From Bacillus ectoiniformans (GTDB taxonomy: Bacteria > Bacillota > Bacilli > Bacillales > Domibacillaceae), in contig NZ_JAFBES010000005.1 in the NCBI RefSeq assembly GCF_016908875.1, positions 62,001 to 126,000 of the forward strand: a DNA stretch of 64,000 bases. The letters run 5' to 3'. The position numbers and the translations under genes are program-made. The notes below the pieces were generated by a model that had not been told where the DNA came from, made no database searches, and worked only from the letters and a program-made list of their open reading frames with translations. Below, piece after piece: positions 43,510 through 53,280 of the stretch. Position 1 is the stretch's first letter. Each line of letters opens with the position of its first letter.

Positions 43510-43734
43510 TTGAGGGAGGATCGCTTTGTCCGAAAACCGCTATTAACAAAAAGAGAAAAAGAAGTATTTGAATTGCTTGTTCAAGACAAAACCACGAAAG
43601 AAATTGCTGATGTTTTATATATCAGTGAAAAGACGGTAAGAAATCACATATCCAATTCAATTCAAAAATTGGGAGTGAAAGGGCGCTCTCAAGCTGTAAT
43701 AGAATTATTGCGTATGGGAGAATTAAAACTCTAA
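43510..43734 (+). CDS. gerE: Spore coat transcription regulator GerE (TTG start)
   Basis: This 74-residue stand-alone LuxR-type HTH protein is almost identical to B. subtilis GerE: KPLLTKREKEVFELLVQDKTTKEIADVL, SEKTVRNHISNSIQKLGVKGRSQAVIELLRMGEL. It acts late in the mother cell, switching coat genes on and off with sigma-K. The start is TTG at 43510, 9 nt after AGGAGGGG. A sigma-K-like -10 lies at 43436-43444. It is strong evidence that the organism forms endospores. Confidence 0.96.
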   Translation: MREDRFVRKPLLTKREKEVFELLVQDKTTKEIADVLYISEKTVRNHISNSIQKLGVKGRSQAVIELLRMGELKL

Positions 43735-43737
43735 TCC

Positions 43738-43767
43738 AAAAGACGGTGCCAAGGCGCCGTCTTTTTC
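43738..43767 (+). terminator. Terminator of gerE
   Basis: The stem AAAGACGGTGCC/GGCGCCGTCTTT is followed by TT. The minus strand also has a T-run. Confidence 0.9.
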
Positions 43768-43920
43768 GCATGCAGGCTATACTTCCTGCTTGTTTGATAG
43801 AAACGGAACTTTCCTTGCAATTTTGTAAAAAAAAAGAGAAAATAAGGGGAAACTTTGTGGAATTGTATAATAGATTGCCATGCTGGATAAGAGTTTGGAG
43901 TGAAAAAAGGAATGGAAGAA

Positions 43921-44361
43921 ATGCATGAAGATTGTGCAGTAATCGTTGCTGATATAGAAAAAGATCTGCGGTACATAGATGGAATCATTAAGCAAAAGGG
44001 GCGTGAGATTTTAAGTGACTACACGATCACGCCGCCGCAGTTTATTGCACTGCAATGGTTATTTGAAGAAGGCGATATGACGATCGGAGACTTGTCGGGA
44101 AAGATGTTTCTTGCCTGCAGCACGACGACGGACTTAATTGATCGCATGGAGAAAGGCAAGCTGGTCGAGCGGGTCAAAGACAGTAAAGACCGCCGCATTG
44201 TCCGCATCCATTTGCTTGAAGAAGGAGAACGGATAATCAATGAAGTGATTAATAAACGGCAGCTTTATGTCATGCAAGTATTAAAAAACTTCACTCCCGA
44301 AGAAGTGAAATCTTTAAAAGACAACTTAGCGAAAATGCATCATGAAATGAAGGAAGATTGA
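43921..44361 (+). CDS. ysmB: MarR-family transcriptional regulator YsmB
   Basis: This protein of about 146 residues has a winged-helix MarR domain: [67 protein letters not shown]. The dimerisation helices lie at both ends. The target and ligand are unknown. The ATG at 43921 is about 10 nt after AAAGGA; in-frame GTG 43900 and ATG 43912 are alternatives with poorer spacing. It ends 10 nt before racE, likely an operon. Confidence 0.87.
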   Translation: MHEDCAVIVADIEKDLRYIDGIIKQKGREILSDYTITPPQFIALQWLFEEGDMTIGDLSGKMFLACSTTTDLIDRMEKGKLVERVKDSKDRRIVRIHLLEEGERIINEVINKRQLYVMQVLKNFTPEEVKSLKDNLAKMHHEMKED

Positions 44362-44371
44362 GGGGAGACTG

Positions 44372-45172
44372 TTGAACAGACCAATAGGTGTAATTGATTC
44401 GGGAGTGGGCGGCTTGACGGTAGCGAAAGAAATCATGCGTCAGCTTCCGAATGAAACCATTTATTATGTAGGAGACACTGCCCGTTGCCCGTATGGACCG
44501 AGGCCGGCCAAAGAAGTGAAGAGATTTACATGGGAAATGACTCGTTTCCTGCTGAGTAAACAGATTAAAATGCTTGTCATTGCTTGTAACACTGCGACGG
44601 CGGTCGTGCTGGATGAAATCCGCCGGGAATTAAATATACCAGTAATCGGTGTTATTAATCCGGGAGCGAGAGCAGCGATAAAACATACGAAGAATTATAA
44701 TGTGGGCGTGCTTGGAACGATTGGCACAGTGAAAAGCGGTGCCTATGAAGATGCCTTGAATTCTATTAATTCTAAAGTAAGGGTAACCTCACTTGCCTGT
44801 CCTAAATTTGTGCCGCTTGTTGAAAGTGGGGAATACAAAGGAGCCATGGCGAAGAAAATAGTCGCTGAGACGTTAACTCCATTGAAGAAAGAAAAGCTGG
44901 ATACGCTTATCCTTGGATGTACCCACTACCCTCTATTAGAATCTACCATTGCCAATGTAATGGGCTCTAGCGTGAAAGTCATTAGTTCAGGGGATGAAAC
45001 TGCCCGGGAAGTAAGCGCGATCCTAGATTATAATCAATTGCTTTCAAACGGTGAAAAATCCTCGCCAAACCGCTATTTCACTACTGGGTCTAGTCAGCTT
45101 TTTAATCAAATTGCCTCCGACTGGCTGCAGGAGCAAGATATACATTCTGAAACAATCCGCTTAGAGAGCTAG
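44372..45172 (+). CDS. racE: Glutamate racemase (TTG start)
   Basis: This 266-residue cofactor-independent racemase makes D-glutamate for peptidoglycan. The two catalytic cysteines lie in VIACNTATA and [10 protein letters not shown], and the N-terminal signature is [16 protein letters not shown]. The start is TTG at 44372, after GAGGGGAG. In B. subtilis racE lies between ysmB and gerM, as here. A terminator overlaps its last codons at 45151-45186. Confidence 0.96.
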   Translation: MNRPIGVIDSGVGGLTVAKEIMRQLPNETIYYVGDTARCPYGPRPAKEVKRFTWEMTRFLLSKQIKMLVIACNTATAVVLDEIRRELNIPVIGVINPGARAAIKHTKNYNVGVLGTIGTVKSGAYEDALNSINSKVRVTSLACPKFVPLVESGEYKGAMAKKIVAETLTPLKKEKLDTLILGCTHYPLLESTIANVMGSSVKVISSGDETAREVSAILDYNQLLSNGEKSSPNRYFTTGSSQLFNQIASDWLQEQDIHSETIRLES

Positions 45173-45186
45173 GCGGATTGTTTTGT
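45151..45186 (+). terminator. Terminator overlapping the end of racE
   Basis: The stem AACAATCCGC/GCGGATTGTT is followed by TT. The left arm is inside the coding sequence. Confidence 0.85.
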
Positions 45187-45238
45187 GTGAAAAGGTGGGA
45201 GTTGCCGGTGAAGTGAGCAGGGGTGTCTGTTTGCTGAA

Positions 45239-45322
45239 TCGCCGTTAGAATTGGGAAAGTCGCCGTTAGAATGCTGCAAACCGCCGTTAGAATTGGGAAA
45301 GCCGCCGATAGATAGCCTATGG
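45239..45322 (+). repeat. Degenerate 21-nt tandem array C
   Basis: Four units of exactly 21 nt begin at 45239, 45260, 45281 and 45302. The core is CGCCGTTAGAAT. Tails alternate TGGGAAAG, GCTGCAAA, TGGGAAAG, and the last unit is degenerate. It lies downstream of the racE terminator and about 145 bp before repeat copy 2. No gene is seen in it. Confidence 0.82.
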
Positions 45323-45467
45323 GCGTTAAGCACGCGATATAATTTAGACAGAATTTGGCGAAATGAAGGTTTTTATTGCCTATCTCTTCTAAAGCGAACC
45401 ATTATTAGTTAGTTTTAAGGGGAAAGTTTGATGTTCAGCATTAAATATAAAGGCAAAGAGCGCCTTG

Positions 45468-45645
45468 AGGGAAAAAGCCTATTTGCCCTTCACACCTGAG
45501 CGAACGGCTTTTGCTTTTCTGTGTTGTCTAGCAAAATGGGCTAGGAGCTCGGGTCAAAAGATCAGCCATCAAAAAGGCAAAGAGCGCCTTTGTGCTGTCT
45601 GCCTATTTGCCAGTCGCTCCTGGGCGAGCCCATTTTGCTTTTCAG
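45468..45645 (+). repeat. Dispersed structured repeat, copy 2 (about 175 bp)
   Basis: It matches copy 1 (3024-3199) over the first 97 bp and last 40 bp with few differences, while the centre differs. The stem AGCAAAATGGGCT+AGGAGC pairs perfectly with GCTCCT+AGCCCATTTTGCT. The internal hairpin is AAAGGC/GCCTTT. The block AAAGGCAAAGAGCGCCTT from its centre is also found just outside its left end, at 45450. It lies about 65 bp upstream of gerM. Confidence 0.85.
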
Positions 45646-45708
45646 TGTTCTATTTTTCAAAAATGCTCGTATACATACAATACAAATGAGTTTTTAGGAG
45701 GGGTCCAC

Positions 45709-46758
45709 ATGCTGAATAAAAAAACAGCAGCTGTCATTCTTGTTTCGTCGTTGTATGTATCGGGCTGCGGGTTGTTGCCGGGGGAGCAAAAGGAAAAAAT
45801 TGATCCTCCTCAATCCGTTACTTATGTAGACAAAAATGTAAGTGAGGAAGCATCTAAGCAAGGACAAGCTGAAGCAGACAAAAATATCGTGATGACGGAA
45901 TTGTATTTAATTGATAAAAACGGATATGTCGTTTCGCAGACAATGCCACTGTCTAATACGAAAAGTTTGGCCAAGCAGGCACTTGAATATCTTGTGGCGG
46001 AAGGTCCTGTGACGAATATGCTTCCAAATGGGTTCCGCGCCGTCCTGCCGGCAGGTACACAAGTGAAAAGTGTGGACATTAAAGATGGGACGGCCACTGT
46101 GGATTTTTCTCCGGAATTTAAAGAGTATCAAAAAGAAGATGAAGCAAGAATTGTTCAATCGGTTGCATGGACATTAACTCAATTTGACTCGGTTGACCGA
46201 ATTAAAATGAGAATAAATGGACATGCTCTTAATGAAATGCCAGTCAATGGAATGGCTCTGAATCCGCAAGGTCTCAGCAGAAAAGATGGCATCAATTTTG
46301 ACCCATCACCGGTCGTTGATTTGGCCAATACAAGACCGCTTACCGTCTATTATCTGGCTCAGGACGGCGACAATTCTTACTATGTACCGGTGACGAAACG
46401 GATCTCCAATCAAGAGAAGGATAACATTTCTGCCGCAGTAAAAGAATTGGCGAAAGGTCCGGGAGCCAATTCAAAGCTAGTGACTGAATTCTTGCCTGAG
46501 GTTGAATTGCTTGAAAGACCAGTCATGAAAGATGGACGTGTCGTATTGAATTTTAATGAAGCGGTATTAGGAAACTTTGATAAGAAAATGGTGTCTGATC
46601 ATGTGCTGAAGTCATTGGTGCTGTCGTTAACGGAAGAAAATGAGATTGAAAGTGTGGGAATCCAAGTAGGCGGAAGCTCTGAAATGGTGACTGAAAAAGG
46701 AGAGCCGTTAAGCAGTTCTGTCACGCGCCCAGACTTTGTCAATACTGGTGGATTCTAA
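45709..46758 (+). CDS. gerM: Spore germination/sporulation lipoprotein GerM
   Basis: This 349-residue lipoprotein has a signal peptide and lipobox ending at Cys20 (YVSGC). Two GerMN domains follow (about 75-190 and 210-330). The first carries TELYLIDKNGYVVSQTMPL and LPNGFRAVLPAGTQVKSVDIKDGTATVDFS; the second TVYYLAQDGDNSYYVPVTKRIS and FLPEVELLERPVMKDGRVVLNFNE. GerM is made in sporulating cells and needed for normal engulfment and germination. The ATG at 45709 follows AGGAGGGG. Longer frames upstream run through the repeat element and lack homology. Confidence 0.93.
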   Translation: MLNKKTAAVILVSSLYVSGCGLLPGEQKEKIDPPQSVTYVDKNVSEEASKQGQAEADKNIVMTELYLIDKNGYVVSQTMPLSNTKSLAKQALEYLVAEGPVTNMLPNGFRAVLPAGTQVKSVDIKDGTATVDFSPEFKEYQKEDEARIVQSVAWTLTQFDSVDRIKMRINGHALNEMPVNGMALNPQGLSRKDGINFDPSPVVDLANTRPLTVYYLAQDGDNSYYVPVTKRISNQEKDNISAAVKELAKGPGANSKLVTEFLPEVELLERPVMKDGRVVLNFNEAVLGNFDKKMVSDHVLKSLVLSLTEENEIESVGIQVGGSSEMVTEKGEPLSSSVTRPDFVNTGGF

Positions 46759-46822
46759 ACGATTTTTGCTATACTATACAGTAGGGTCACAAAGAAAAGC
46801 AGGGATAGTCATTCATTTAAAT

Positions 46823-46858
46823 AGAGCATCCCCAGAACAAATAGCTGGGGGTGCTCTT
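46823..46858 (+). terminator. Hairpin between gerM and rph
   Basis: The stem AGAGCATCCCCAG/CTGGGGGTGCTCTT has only a short T-tail. It is a probable terminator of gerM. Confidence 0.7.
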
Positions 46859-46891
46859 CATGTGTGAATTTCAAATTTAGGAGGAAATGTA

Positions 46892-47632
46892 ATGAGAGCA
46901 GATGGAAGAGATGTATTGGAATTAAGGAATATACATATAGACACAGATTATTTAGTGCATCCTGAGGGATCTGTTTTAATCTCAGTAGGGGACACGAAAG
47001 TGATTTGTACAGCTAGTATTGAAGATCGTGTGCCGCCTTTTATGAGAGGGAGCGGCAAAGGCTGGATCACGGCGGAGTATTCGATGCTGCCACGAGCAAC
47101 GGGCACACGAAATATTCGCGAATCATCTAAAGGCAAAGTATCAGGCCGTACGATGGAGATTCAGCGTTTAATTGGCCGTGCGCTTAGAGCCGTAGTGAAT
47201 CTGGACGCAATTGGAGAGAGAACTATTTGGATCGACTGTGACGTGATACAGGCAGATGGAGGAACGCGCACAGCTTCTATCACTGGTGCATTCGTTGCGA
47301 TGACGATGGCTCTTGATAAGCTCGTGCAGCAAAAAGAACTAAAAGTATTTCCGGTGACTGATTACTTAGCTGCGACAAGCGTTGGAATCGTCAAAGAACA
47401 GGGTGTCGTGTTAGACTTAAATTATATTGAAGACAGTCAGGCAGAAGTCGATATGAATGTCGTGATGACAGGTGCGGGTGAATTTGTGGAGCTTCAAGGA
47501 ACAGGGGAAGAAGCCACTTTCTCGATGAATGATCTCCAAAGCTTGCTGGGAGCTGCGCAAACAGGTCTAAAAGAATTGTTCCAAGCTCAAGCAGCTGCAC
47601 TCGGCGACATTTCTGAAAAAATCGGCAAGTAA
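46892..47632 (+). CDS. rph: Ribonuclease PH
   Basis: This 246-residue phosphorolytic 3'-5' exoribonuclease trims tRNA 3' ends. Features are [56 protein letters not shown] and [23 protein letters not shown], the RNase PH core with phosphate- and RNA-binding arginines. It is preceded by AGGAGG. It begins a cluster with rdgB and ysnB, spaced by 21 nt and overlapping by 4 nt. Confidence 0.97.
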   Translation: MRADGRDVLELRNIHIDTDYLVHPEGSVLISVGDTKVICTASIEDRVPPFMRGSGKGWITAEYSMLPRATGTRNIRESSKGKVSGRTMEIQRLIGRALRAVVNLDAIGERTIWIDCDVIQADGGTRTASITGAFVAMTMALDKLVQQKELKVFPVTDYLAATSVGIVKEQGVVLDLNYIEDSQAEVDMNVVMTGAGEFVELQGTGEEATFSMNDLQSLLGAAQTGLKELFQAQAAALGDISEKIGK

Positions 47633-47653
47633 CGAATAAAGGGGCAATGCCTT

Positions 47654-48262
47654 ATGAAAGAAGTTATTATTGCGACGAAAAATCCAGGAAAAGCGAAAGA
47701 ATTTAAAGAGATGTTTTCAGCGTATGGCTATGAGGTGAAAACGCTGCTGGATTATCCGGATTTTCCTGATATTGAAGAGACTGGACAGACATTTGAGGAA
47801 AATGCGATTCTTAAAGCAGAGGCAGTTTCTGCTGCTACAGGTCGGTTGGCGATCGCGGATGATTCAGGATTAGTCATTGATGCCCTTAATGGCCGTCCAG
47901 GTGTTTATTCCGCCCGGTATGCCGGGGAAGCGAAGGATGACCAGGCGAACATCGAAAAAGTGCTGGCTGAGCTGATTGAAGTGCCTGCGGAAAAGCGTGC
48001 CGCGCGTTTTTATTGTGCACTGGCGCTGGCAGTACCTAATGAACCAGTGCTAACTGTTTCAGGAACGTGCGAGGGGCAAATTTCAACGAGTCAGCAAGGA
48101 AAGAACGGTTTCGGTTATGATCCGATATTTTTTGTTCCATCCCTCGGTCGTACAATGGCCGAGTTGTCACCTGAAGAAAAACATCGTATCAGTCACCGTG
48201 GACAAGCCATTCAAGCACTTAAAGGAAAGCTATCTGATACATTAGGCGGTGAACTTGCATGA
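47654..48262 (+). CDS. rdgB: XTP/dITP diphosphatase (RdgB/Ham1 family, YsnA)
   Basis: This 202-residue house-cleaning pyrophosphatase hydrolyses dITP, XTP and related purine nucleotides. Family motifs are IATKNPGKAKEFKEMF, ETGQTFEENAILKAEA, ADDSGLVIDALNGRPGVYSARYAG and GFGYDPIFFVP. The last 4 bases (ATGA) overlap the start of ysnB, implying coupled translation. The ribosome site is AAGGGGC. Confidence 0.96.
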   Translation: MKEVIIATKNPGKAKEFKEMFSAYGYEVKTLLDYPDFPDIEETGQTFEENAILKAEAVSAATGRLAIADDSGLVIDALNGRPGVYSARYAGEAKDDQANIEKVLAELIEVPAEKRAARFYCALALAVPNEPVLTVSGTCEGQISTSQQGKNGFGYDPIFFVPSLGRTMAELSPEEKHRISHRGQAIQALKGKLSDTLGGELA

Positions 48263-48768
48263 AGGTATTAGTCGTGAGCGACAGCCATGGCTGGGGAGAG
48301 ATACTGACAGAATTAAAGGGCCGTTACGAAAATAAAGTCGATGCGATGTTTCATTGCGGGGATTCTGAGCTTTTGGCTGATGACCCGGAAATGGATGGCT
48401 GGATTGTCGTGAGGGGAAATTGTGACACGGAACAAAGCTATCCCAATGACCTGACGGAAGAAATTGAAGGCGTGCGTATTTTTATGACGCATGGCCACCG
48501 GTACAACGTCAAAATGTCGTTAATGAACTTGCAGTATAAAGCAGAAGAGCATCAGGCAGACTTGGCGTTTTTCGGGCACTCCCATCTTATAGGTGCAGAA
48601 AAGATCGGCCAAACCATTTTTCTAAACCCTGGCAGCATTACGCTGCCGCGCGGCCGAAGTGAAAAAACCTATGCGATGGTCGAAAGAAATCGCCGTGAAA
48701 CCATCATTCGTTTTTTTGATCATAAACATAGGGAACTAACAGACCTGCAGCAAACATTTGCTAACTAA
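48259..48768 (+). CDS. ysnB: MJ0936/YfcE-type metallophosphoesterase YsnB
   Basis: This 169-residue calcineurin-like phosphodiesterase has metal-binding motifs VVSDSHG, MFHCGDSE, VRGNCD, MTHGHRY and FFGHSH, the complete dinuclear set. The physiological substrate is unknown. It overlaps rdgB by 4 nt and ends at a terminator 2 nt after its stop. The rph-rdgB-ysnB order matches B. subtilis. Confidence 0.93.
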   Translation: MKVLVVSDSHGWGEILTELKGRYENKVDAMFHCGDSELLADDPEMDGWIVVRGNCDTEQSYPNDLTEEIEGVRIFMTHGHRYNVKMSLMNLQYKAEEHQADLAFFGHSHLIGAEKIGQTIFLNPGSITLPRGRSEKTYAMVERNRRETIIRFFDHKHRELTDLQQTFAN

Positions 48769-48770
48769 AG

Positions 48771-48797
48771 AAAGAGCGGATTTCCCGCTCTTTTCCT
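48771..48797 (+). terminator. Terminator of rph-rdgB-ysnB
   Basis: The stem AAAGAGCGG/CCGCTCTTT is followed by TCC, with short T-runs. Confidence 0.8.
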
Positions 48798-48858
48798 TAA
48801 ACATGGATAAGAAAATAAAAGAGCAGAAATTATATGAGAAAAATTTCTTGAGAATGTA

Positions 48859-48887
48859 TTGACATTCTTTTCGTAAGTTGATAATAT
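48859..48887 (+). promoter_or_regulatory. Strong sigma-A promoter of tRNA-Arg
   Basis: Consensus TTGACA at 48859-48864 and TAATAT at 48882-48887 are 17 bp apart. Confidence 0.85.
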
Positions 48888-48935
48888 AGTAAATGTCCTG
48901 AGGGACGAATGAAACGAAATAATTTTTATACATAT

Positions 48936-49012
<77 letters not shown>

Positions 49013-49026
49013 TTACATAATCAATT

Positions 49027-49059
49027 AACCTTTTAGGCTGCTGTCTAGAAGGTTTTTTT
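49027..49059 (+). terminator. Terminator of tRNA-Arg
   Basis: The stem AACCTTTTAG/CTAGAAGGTT is followed by TTTTT. Confidence 0.88.
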
Positions 49060-49180
49060 CTGTGTTGTTTCCCTGCTGCTTTGATTTTTCATAAGAGCGT
49101 GCTACACTTCAGATAATAACGAAATATATGTGTAAGGTGAACATTGTCATACTTAATAAATGACCGGGTGATGATCATTC

Positions 49181-50158
49181 ATGAAAAAGAAAAAATGGGT
49201 TAAAAAAGGAAATGTTTTTATGTTTCCGGGTGCGGCCAATGTGTTAATAGAAAAAGGGAAAGAAGCGCTTGAAGACAAACGATTTACTGATGCCGCTCTT
49301 CACCTTTCTGATGCTTTGAATTACCCGCTAGAGGACGAAGATGAAGTGAAGATGGCCTTGATCTTAGCCTTATATGAAAGTGAACAGTACGAAAAAGGTC
49401 TAGACCTGTGCCAAGAGATGCTTCGTGAAGGGATCGGGGACTACGAAGACGTCCTTGATGTGTATTTATTGATTCTTATTCAAAAAAAGCAATTTGAAGA
49501 AGTACATGCCACCATCACAGCACTTTTGGAAGAGAAGCAGCTGCCAGAGAGCAAAAGAGAGCATTTTGAACAACTGTTAAAGCTTAGTGCGAAAATGAAG
49601 GAACCTGCACAGCACAATGTGAAACCTTTGTTTATGGGCGAGGAAAATTTGCAGGAAAAGACGCTGCGGATTATTGAATTGGTCCATGCGAATATTCAGC
49701 CTTATAAAGCGGAATTAATAGAGATGCTGGGAAGCCCGCACACCCACCCTTTTTTACAAACGCTCGTGCTGAATGTGCTAAAAGAGCATGGGGTAAATGA
49801 ACCGGTAGAGATAAAAAAGTTTTATTATCATAAACAGGTCATTCCATCTGCTCTAGTAGATGTGTTTGAGATGAGTTATTTCAATAAAGTGCTGAATGTT
49901 CTTGAAGAAAATCTCTCCCACAAGGACCCGATCCTGTTCGAACAGGCGAAAGAAATTGTTAAACGCCATTTCTTTTTGCTGTATCCTTTTGAACCGGTGG
50001 AAATCGAGGCTGACATATGGGCGGAAGCTTCGCTGCATCTGATCCGTCACTATTATCAAGAGGCAGAGGTGCTTTCTGAAGATGGTTTAGACTCTGAAAT
50101 GACGAGAAGTTTGGCTTTCATAAAGGAGCTGGATGAAATTTCTTCACCTATTCTCTAG
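49181..50158 (+). CDS. ysoA: TPR-repeat protein YsoA
   Basis: This 325-residue helical protein has tetratricopeptide-like repeats in its first 130 residues (GKEALEDKRFTDAALHLSDALNYPLEDEDEVKMALILALYESEQYEKGLDLCQEML). A less regular C-terminal half follows. It corresponds in place, length and pattern to B. subtilis YsoA, upstream of tig. Its function is unknown; TPRs suggest a protein-protein role. The start has only a weak ribosome site (GGGTGATG). Confidence 0.85.
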   Translation: MKKKKWVKKGNVFMFPGAANVLIEKGKEALEDKRFTDAALHLSDALNYPLEDEDEVKMALILALYESEQYEKGLDLCQEMLREGIGDYEDVLDVYLLILIQKKQFEEVHATITALLEEKQLPESKREHFEQLLKLSAKMKEPAQHNVKPLFMGEENLQEKTLRIIELVHANIQPYKAELIEMLGSPHTHPFLQTLVLNVLKEHGVNEPVEIKKFYYHKQVIPSALVDVFEMSYFNKVLNVLEENLSHKDPILFEQAKEIVKRHFFLLYPFEPVEIEADIWAEASLHLIRHYYQEAEVLSEDGLDSEMTRSLAFIKELDEISSPIL

Positions 50159-50167
50159 CCTTTTTAG

Positions 50168-50195
50168 TTGAAAGAGAAAGATCATATGTTATAAT
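50168..50195 (+). promoter_or_regulatory. Sigma-A promoter of tig
   Basis: TTGAAA at 50168-50173 and TATAAT at 50190-50195 are 16 bp apart. Confidence 0.7.
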
Positions 50196-50303
50196 GTAAA
50201 GGTCGTAATGTGTCGTTTTTGTGTAGAAGTAAAATACATAGGGCGAGAGAACATACTATTATTGTTCGATATTATCAATTTATAGATTTTTGGAGGGAAC
50301 TTT

Positions 50304-51590
50304 ATGTCTGCAAAATGGGAAAAACAAGAAGGGAACCAAGGGGTTCTTACAGTAGAAGTAGATGCTGAAACAGTTAACCGCGGGTTAGATACTGCGTTTA
50401 AAAAAGTAGTAAAAACGATTAATGTACCAGGCTTCCGTAAAGGAAAAATGCCTCGCGCATTGTTCGAAAAACGTTTTGGTGTAGAAGCGCTTTATCAAGA
50501 TGCACTTGATGTGATTCTTCCTGAAGCTTACGGAAAAGCAGTAGAAGAAGCAGGAATTGACCCTGTGGATCGTCCTGAAATTGACGTAGAGCAAATGGAA
50601 AAAGGCAAAGAATTAATTTTCAAAGCAACGGTAACTGTTAAGCCAGAAGTTAAACTTGGCGAATACAAAAACCTTGAAGTTGAAAAATTAAGCACAGAAG
50701 TAACGGAAGAAGACGTTCAAGAAGAGTTAACTTCACTTCAAAAACGCCACGCTGAGCTTGTTGTTAAAGAAGACGGCAAAGTGGAAGAAGACGATACAGT
50801 TGTTCTTGATTTCGAAGGTTTCGTAAACGGCGAAGCATTTGAAGGCGGACAAGCTGAAAACTACTCTCTAGTGATCGGTTCTGGTTCATTCATTCCTGGT
50901 TTTGAAGAGCAGTTAATCGGAATGGCAGCTGGCGAAGAGAAAGATGTTGAAGTAACATTCCCTGAAGAATACCATGCAGAAGAATTAGCTGGACAGCCTG
51001 CAGTATTCAAAGTAAAAATTCACGAAATCAAAGCGCAGGAGCTTCCTGAACTTAACGACGATTTCGCGAAAGAAACAGATGAGCAAGCTGAAACTCTTGA
51101 TGAGTTAAAAGCGGCGATCCAAAAGCGTTTAGAAGACCAAAAGAAAAACGAAGCAGATCAAACACTTCGTGACACGCTAGTTGAAAAAGCGGCAGCTAAT
51201 GCTGAAGTTGAAATTCCTGAGGTAATGGTTGAGAGCGAAATCGACCGCATGCTTCAAGAATTCACGCAAAACCTTTCAATGCAAGGCATGAACCTTGACC
51301 TTTACTACCAATTCTCAGGTCAAAGTGAAGCAGACCTTCGCGGACAAATGAAAGAAAATGCTGAAACTCGCGTACGCACAAGCTTAACTTTAGAAGCAAT
51401 TGCAGCTGCTGAAGGATTAGAAGCGACAGAAGAAGACGTTGAGAACGAAGTAAATAAAATGGCTGAGCAATTCAACCTGTCAGCTGATGACATCAAAAAA
51501 GCTCTAGGAAATCTTGACGGCATCCAAGGAGATTTAAAAATCCGTAAAGCAGTCGAATTCCTTGTAGAAAACAGCAAAACTAGTGCATAA
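50304..51590 (+). CDS. tig: Trigger factor
   Basis: This 428-residue ribosome-bound chaperone and peptidyl-prolyl isomerase has an N-terminal ribosome-docking loop with [20 protein letters not shown] central FKBP-type PPIase domain follows (about 150-245: [39 protein letters not shown]). The C-terminal helical arms are about 260-428. GGAGGG precedes the ATG. In Bacillus tig lies upstream of clpX and the lon genes, making a proteostasis block. Confidence 0.98.
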   Translation: MSAKWEKQEGNQGVLTVEVDAETVNRGLDTAFKKVVKTINVPGFRKGKMPRALFEKRFGVEALYQDALDVILPEAYGKAVEEAGIDPVDRPEIDVEQMEKGKELIFKATVTVKPEVKLGEYKNLEVEKLSTEVTEEDVQEELTSLQKRHAELVVKEDGKVEEDDTVVLDFEGFVNGEAFEGGQAENYSLVIGSGSFIPGFEEQLIGMAAGEEKDVEVTFPEEYHAEELAGQPAVFKVKIHEIKAQELPELNDDFAKETDEQAETLDELKAAIQKRLEDQKKNEADQTLRDTLVEKAAANAEVEIPEVMVESEIDRMLQEFTQNLSMQGMNLDLYYQFSGQSEADLRGQMKENAETRVRTSLTLEAIAAAEGLEATEEDVENEVNKMAEQFNLSADDIKKALGNLDGIQGDLKIRKAVEFLVENSKTSA

Positions 51591-51607
51591 TAAAATATAG
51601 GACAGTG

Positions 51608-51642
51608 AAAACAAGGTGCGAATCTCTCGTGCCTTGTTTTCT
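51608..51642 (+). terminator. Terminator of tig
   Basis: The stem AAAACAAGG/CCTTGTTTT, extended by a few further pairs, ends in a T-run. Confidence 0.82.
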
Positions 51643-51862
51643 ACACCTAAGGCTTGCATACATAGAGAATGAAACTTTAGAATTTTGGTCATAGTTGAAC
51701 AGGAAGCATCTTACTATATACAAATGCATTATATTTTTTGTATGAGATGTAATGTGATACAATGCAGTACATAACTCAATTAGGGGAAAGATAAGAATAC
51801 TGCGGTCTTCATAGAGGTTTGCTTGTAATTAGGAAGAAATATAGGATAAGGGGTGACAGACA

Positions 51863-53134
51863 TTGTTCAAGTTTAACGATGAAAAAGGGCAATTGAAGTG
51901 TTCTTTCTGTGGAAAAACACAGGATCAAGTCCGAAAGCTTGTGGCGGGTCCTGGCGTATATATATGTGATGAGTGTATTGAACTCTGCACAGAAATAGTG
52001 GAAGAAGAGCTGGGCACGGAAGAAGAAGTAGAATTTAAAGACGTTCCAAAGCCGATGGAAATTCGCGAAATTTTAAATGAGTATGTCATTGGACAAGACC
52101 AAGCGAAGAAATCGCTGGCCGTTGCGGTGTACAACCATTATAAGCGGATTAATTCCAATAGCAAGGTAGACGACGTAGAACTTGCGAAGAGTAATATTTG
52201 TCTAATTGGTCCTACAGGGAGCGGGAAAACATTGCTTGCGCAAACTTTAGCGCGCATTCTAAATGTTCCATTTGCGATCGCGGATGCGACGTCTTTAACT
52301 GAAGCCGGATATGTAGGGGAAGATGTTGAAAACATTCTTCTTAAACTGATTCAAGCAGCAGATTATGACGTGGAAAAAGCGGAGAAAGGCATCATCTATA
52401 TCGATGAAATCGATAAAGTGGCCCGTAAATCCGAAAACCCGTCTATTACGCGTGACGTATCAGGAGAAGGCGTGCAGCAGGCTCTGTTAAAGATCTTAGA
52501 AGGAACAGTAGCAAGCGTTCCACCACAAGGCGGACGCAAGCACCCTCATCAAGAATTCATCCAAATTGACACGACGAATGTCCTGTTTATTTGCGGTGGT
52601 GCATTTGATGGGGTTGAACAAATTATTAAGCGCCGTTTAGGCCAAAAAGTGATCGGATTCGGTTCTGATACGAAACAAGAGGATGTAGCGGATAAATCCC
52701 TATTATCTAAGCTTGTTCCTGAAGATTTGCTGAAATTCGGATTAATCCCTGAATTCATTGGCCGTCTTCCGGTTATTGCGAGCCTTGAACAATTAGACGA
52801 GGAAGCATTGATTGAGATTTTAACTAAGCCGAAAAATGCGTTAGTGAAACAATATCAAAAAATGCTTGAACTCGACGATGTTGAATTGAAATTCGATGAA
52901 GAAGCGCTGCAAGAAATCGCTAAATTGGCGATTGAACGTAAAACAGGCGCGCGCGGACTTCGCTCAATCATTGAGACGATCATGCTTGATGTGATGTTCG
53001 ACCTTCCATCTCGTGAGGATATTAAAACATGTGTCTTAACGAAGGAAACGGTGTTAGACAATGCGGTGCCTCAGCTGTTAGATGAAAACGGTGAAGTCAT
53101 CGAAATGGATAAAGATACAAAAACATCTGCCTAA
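51863..53134 (+). CDS. clpX: ATP-dependent protease ATP-binding subunit ClpX (TTG start)
   Basis: This 423-residue AAA+ unfoldase feeds substrates to ClpP. The N-terminal zinc-binding domain is CSFCGK...CDECIELC. Walker A is [12 protein letters not shown], the pore loop AGYVGEDVE, Walker [20 protein letters not shown] and sensor [11 protein letters not shown]. An IGF-like loop (VIGFGSD) for docking to ClpP is present. The start is TTG at 51863, after AAGGGGTGAC. The 270-bp gap after tig holds only the tig terminator and AT-rich sequence. Confidence 0.98.
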   Translation: MFKFNDEKGQLKCSFCGKTQDQVRKLVAGPGVYICDECIELCTEIVEEELGTEEEVEFKDVPKPMEIREILNEYVIGQDQAKKSLAVAVYNHYKRINSNSKVDDVELAKSNICLIGPTGSGKTLLAQTLARILNVPFAIADATSLTEAGYVGEDVENILLKLIQAADYDVEKAEKGIIYIDEIDKVARKSENPSITRDVSGEGVQQALLKILEGTVASVPPQGGRKHPHQEFIQIDTTNVLFICGGAFDGVEQIIKRRLGQKVIGFGSDTKQEDVADKSLLSKLVPEDLLKFGLIPEFIGRLPVIASLEQLDEEALIEILTKPKNALVKQYQKMLELDDVELKFDEEALQEIAKLAIERKTGARGLRSIIETIMLDVMFDLPSREDIKTCVLTKETVLDNAVPQLLDENGEVIEMDKDTKTSA

Positions 53135-53153
53135 TGTATAGATGTTTGATAAG

Positions 53154-53191
53154 AGCAGAACAGCGAGCAGTCAGCGTTGTTCTGCTTTTTT
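53154..53191 (+). terminator. Terminator of clpX
   Basis: The stem AGCAGAACA/TGTTCTGCT is followed by TTTTT. Confidence 0.85.
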
Positions 53192-53280
53192 ATTGGAATT
53201 ATAACTTTTTTGATTACGTCCTTCGAATCTCGGCGATACTGGCAATAAAATAAAACATTGCCGGTATGGGAGGATGCAAA

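Noticed and set aside
45592-45708. N-terminal extension of gerM starting at 45592, and an overlapping frame 45465-45689
   Set aside because: Both run through the dispersed repeat. The lipoprotein signal peptide and ribosome site place the gerM start at 45709.
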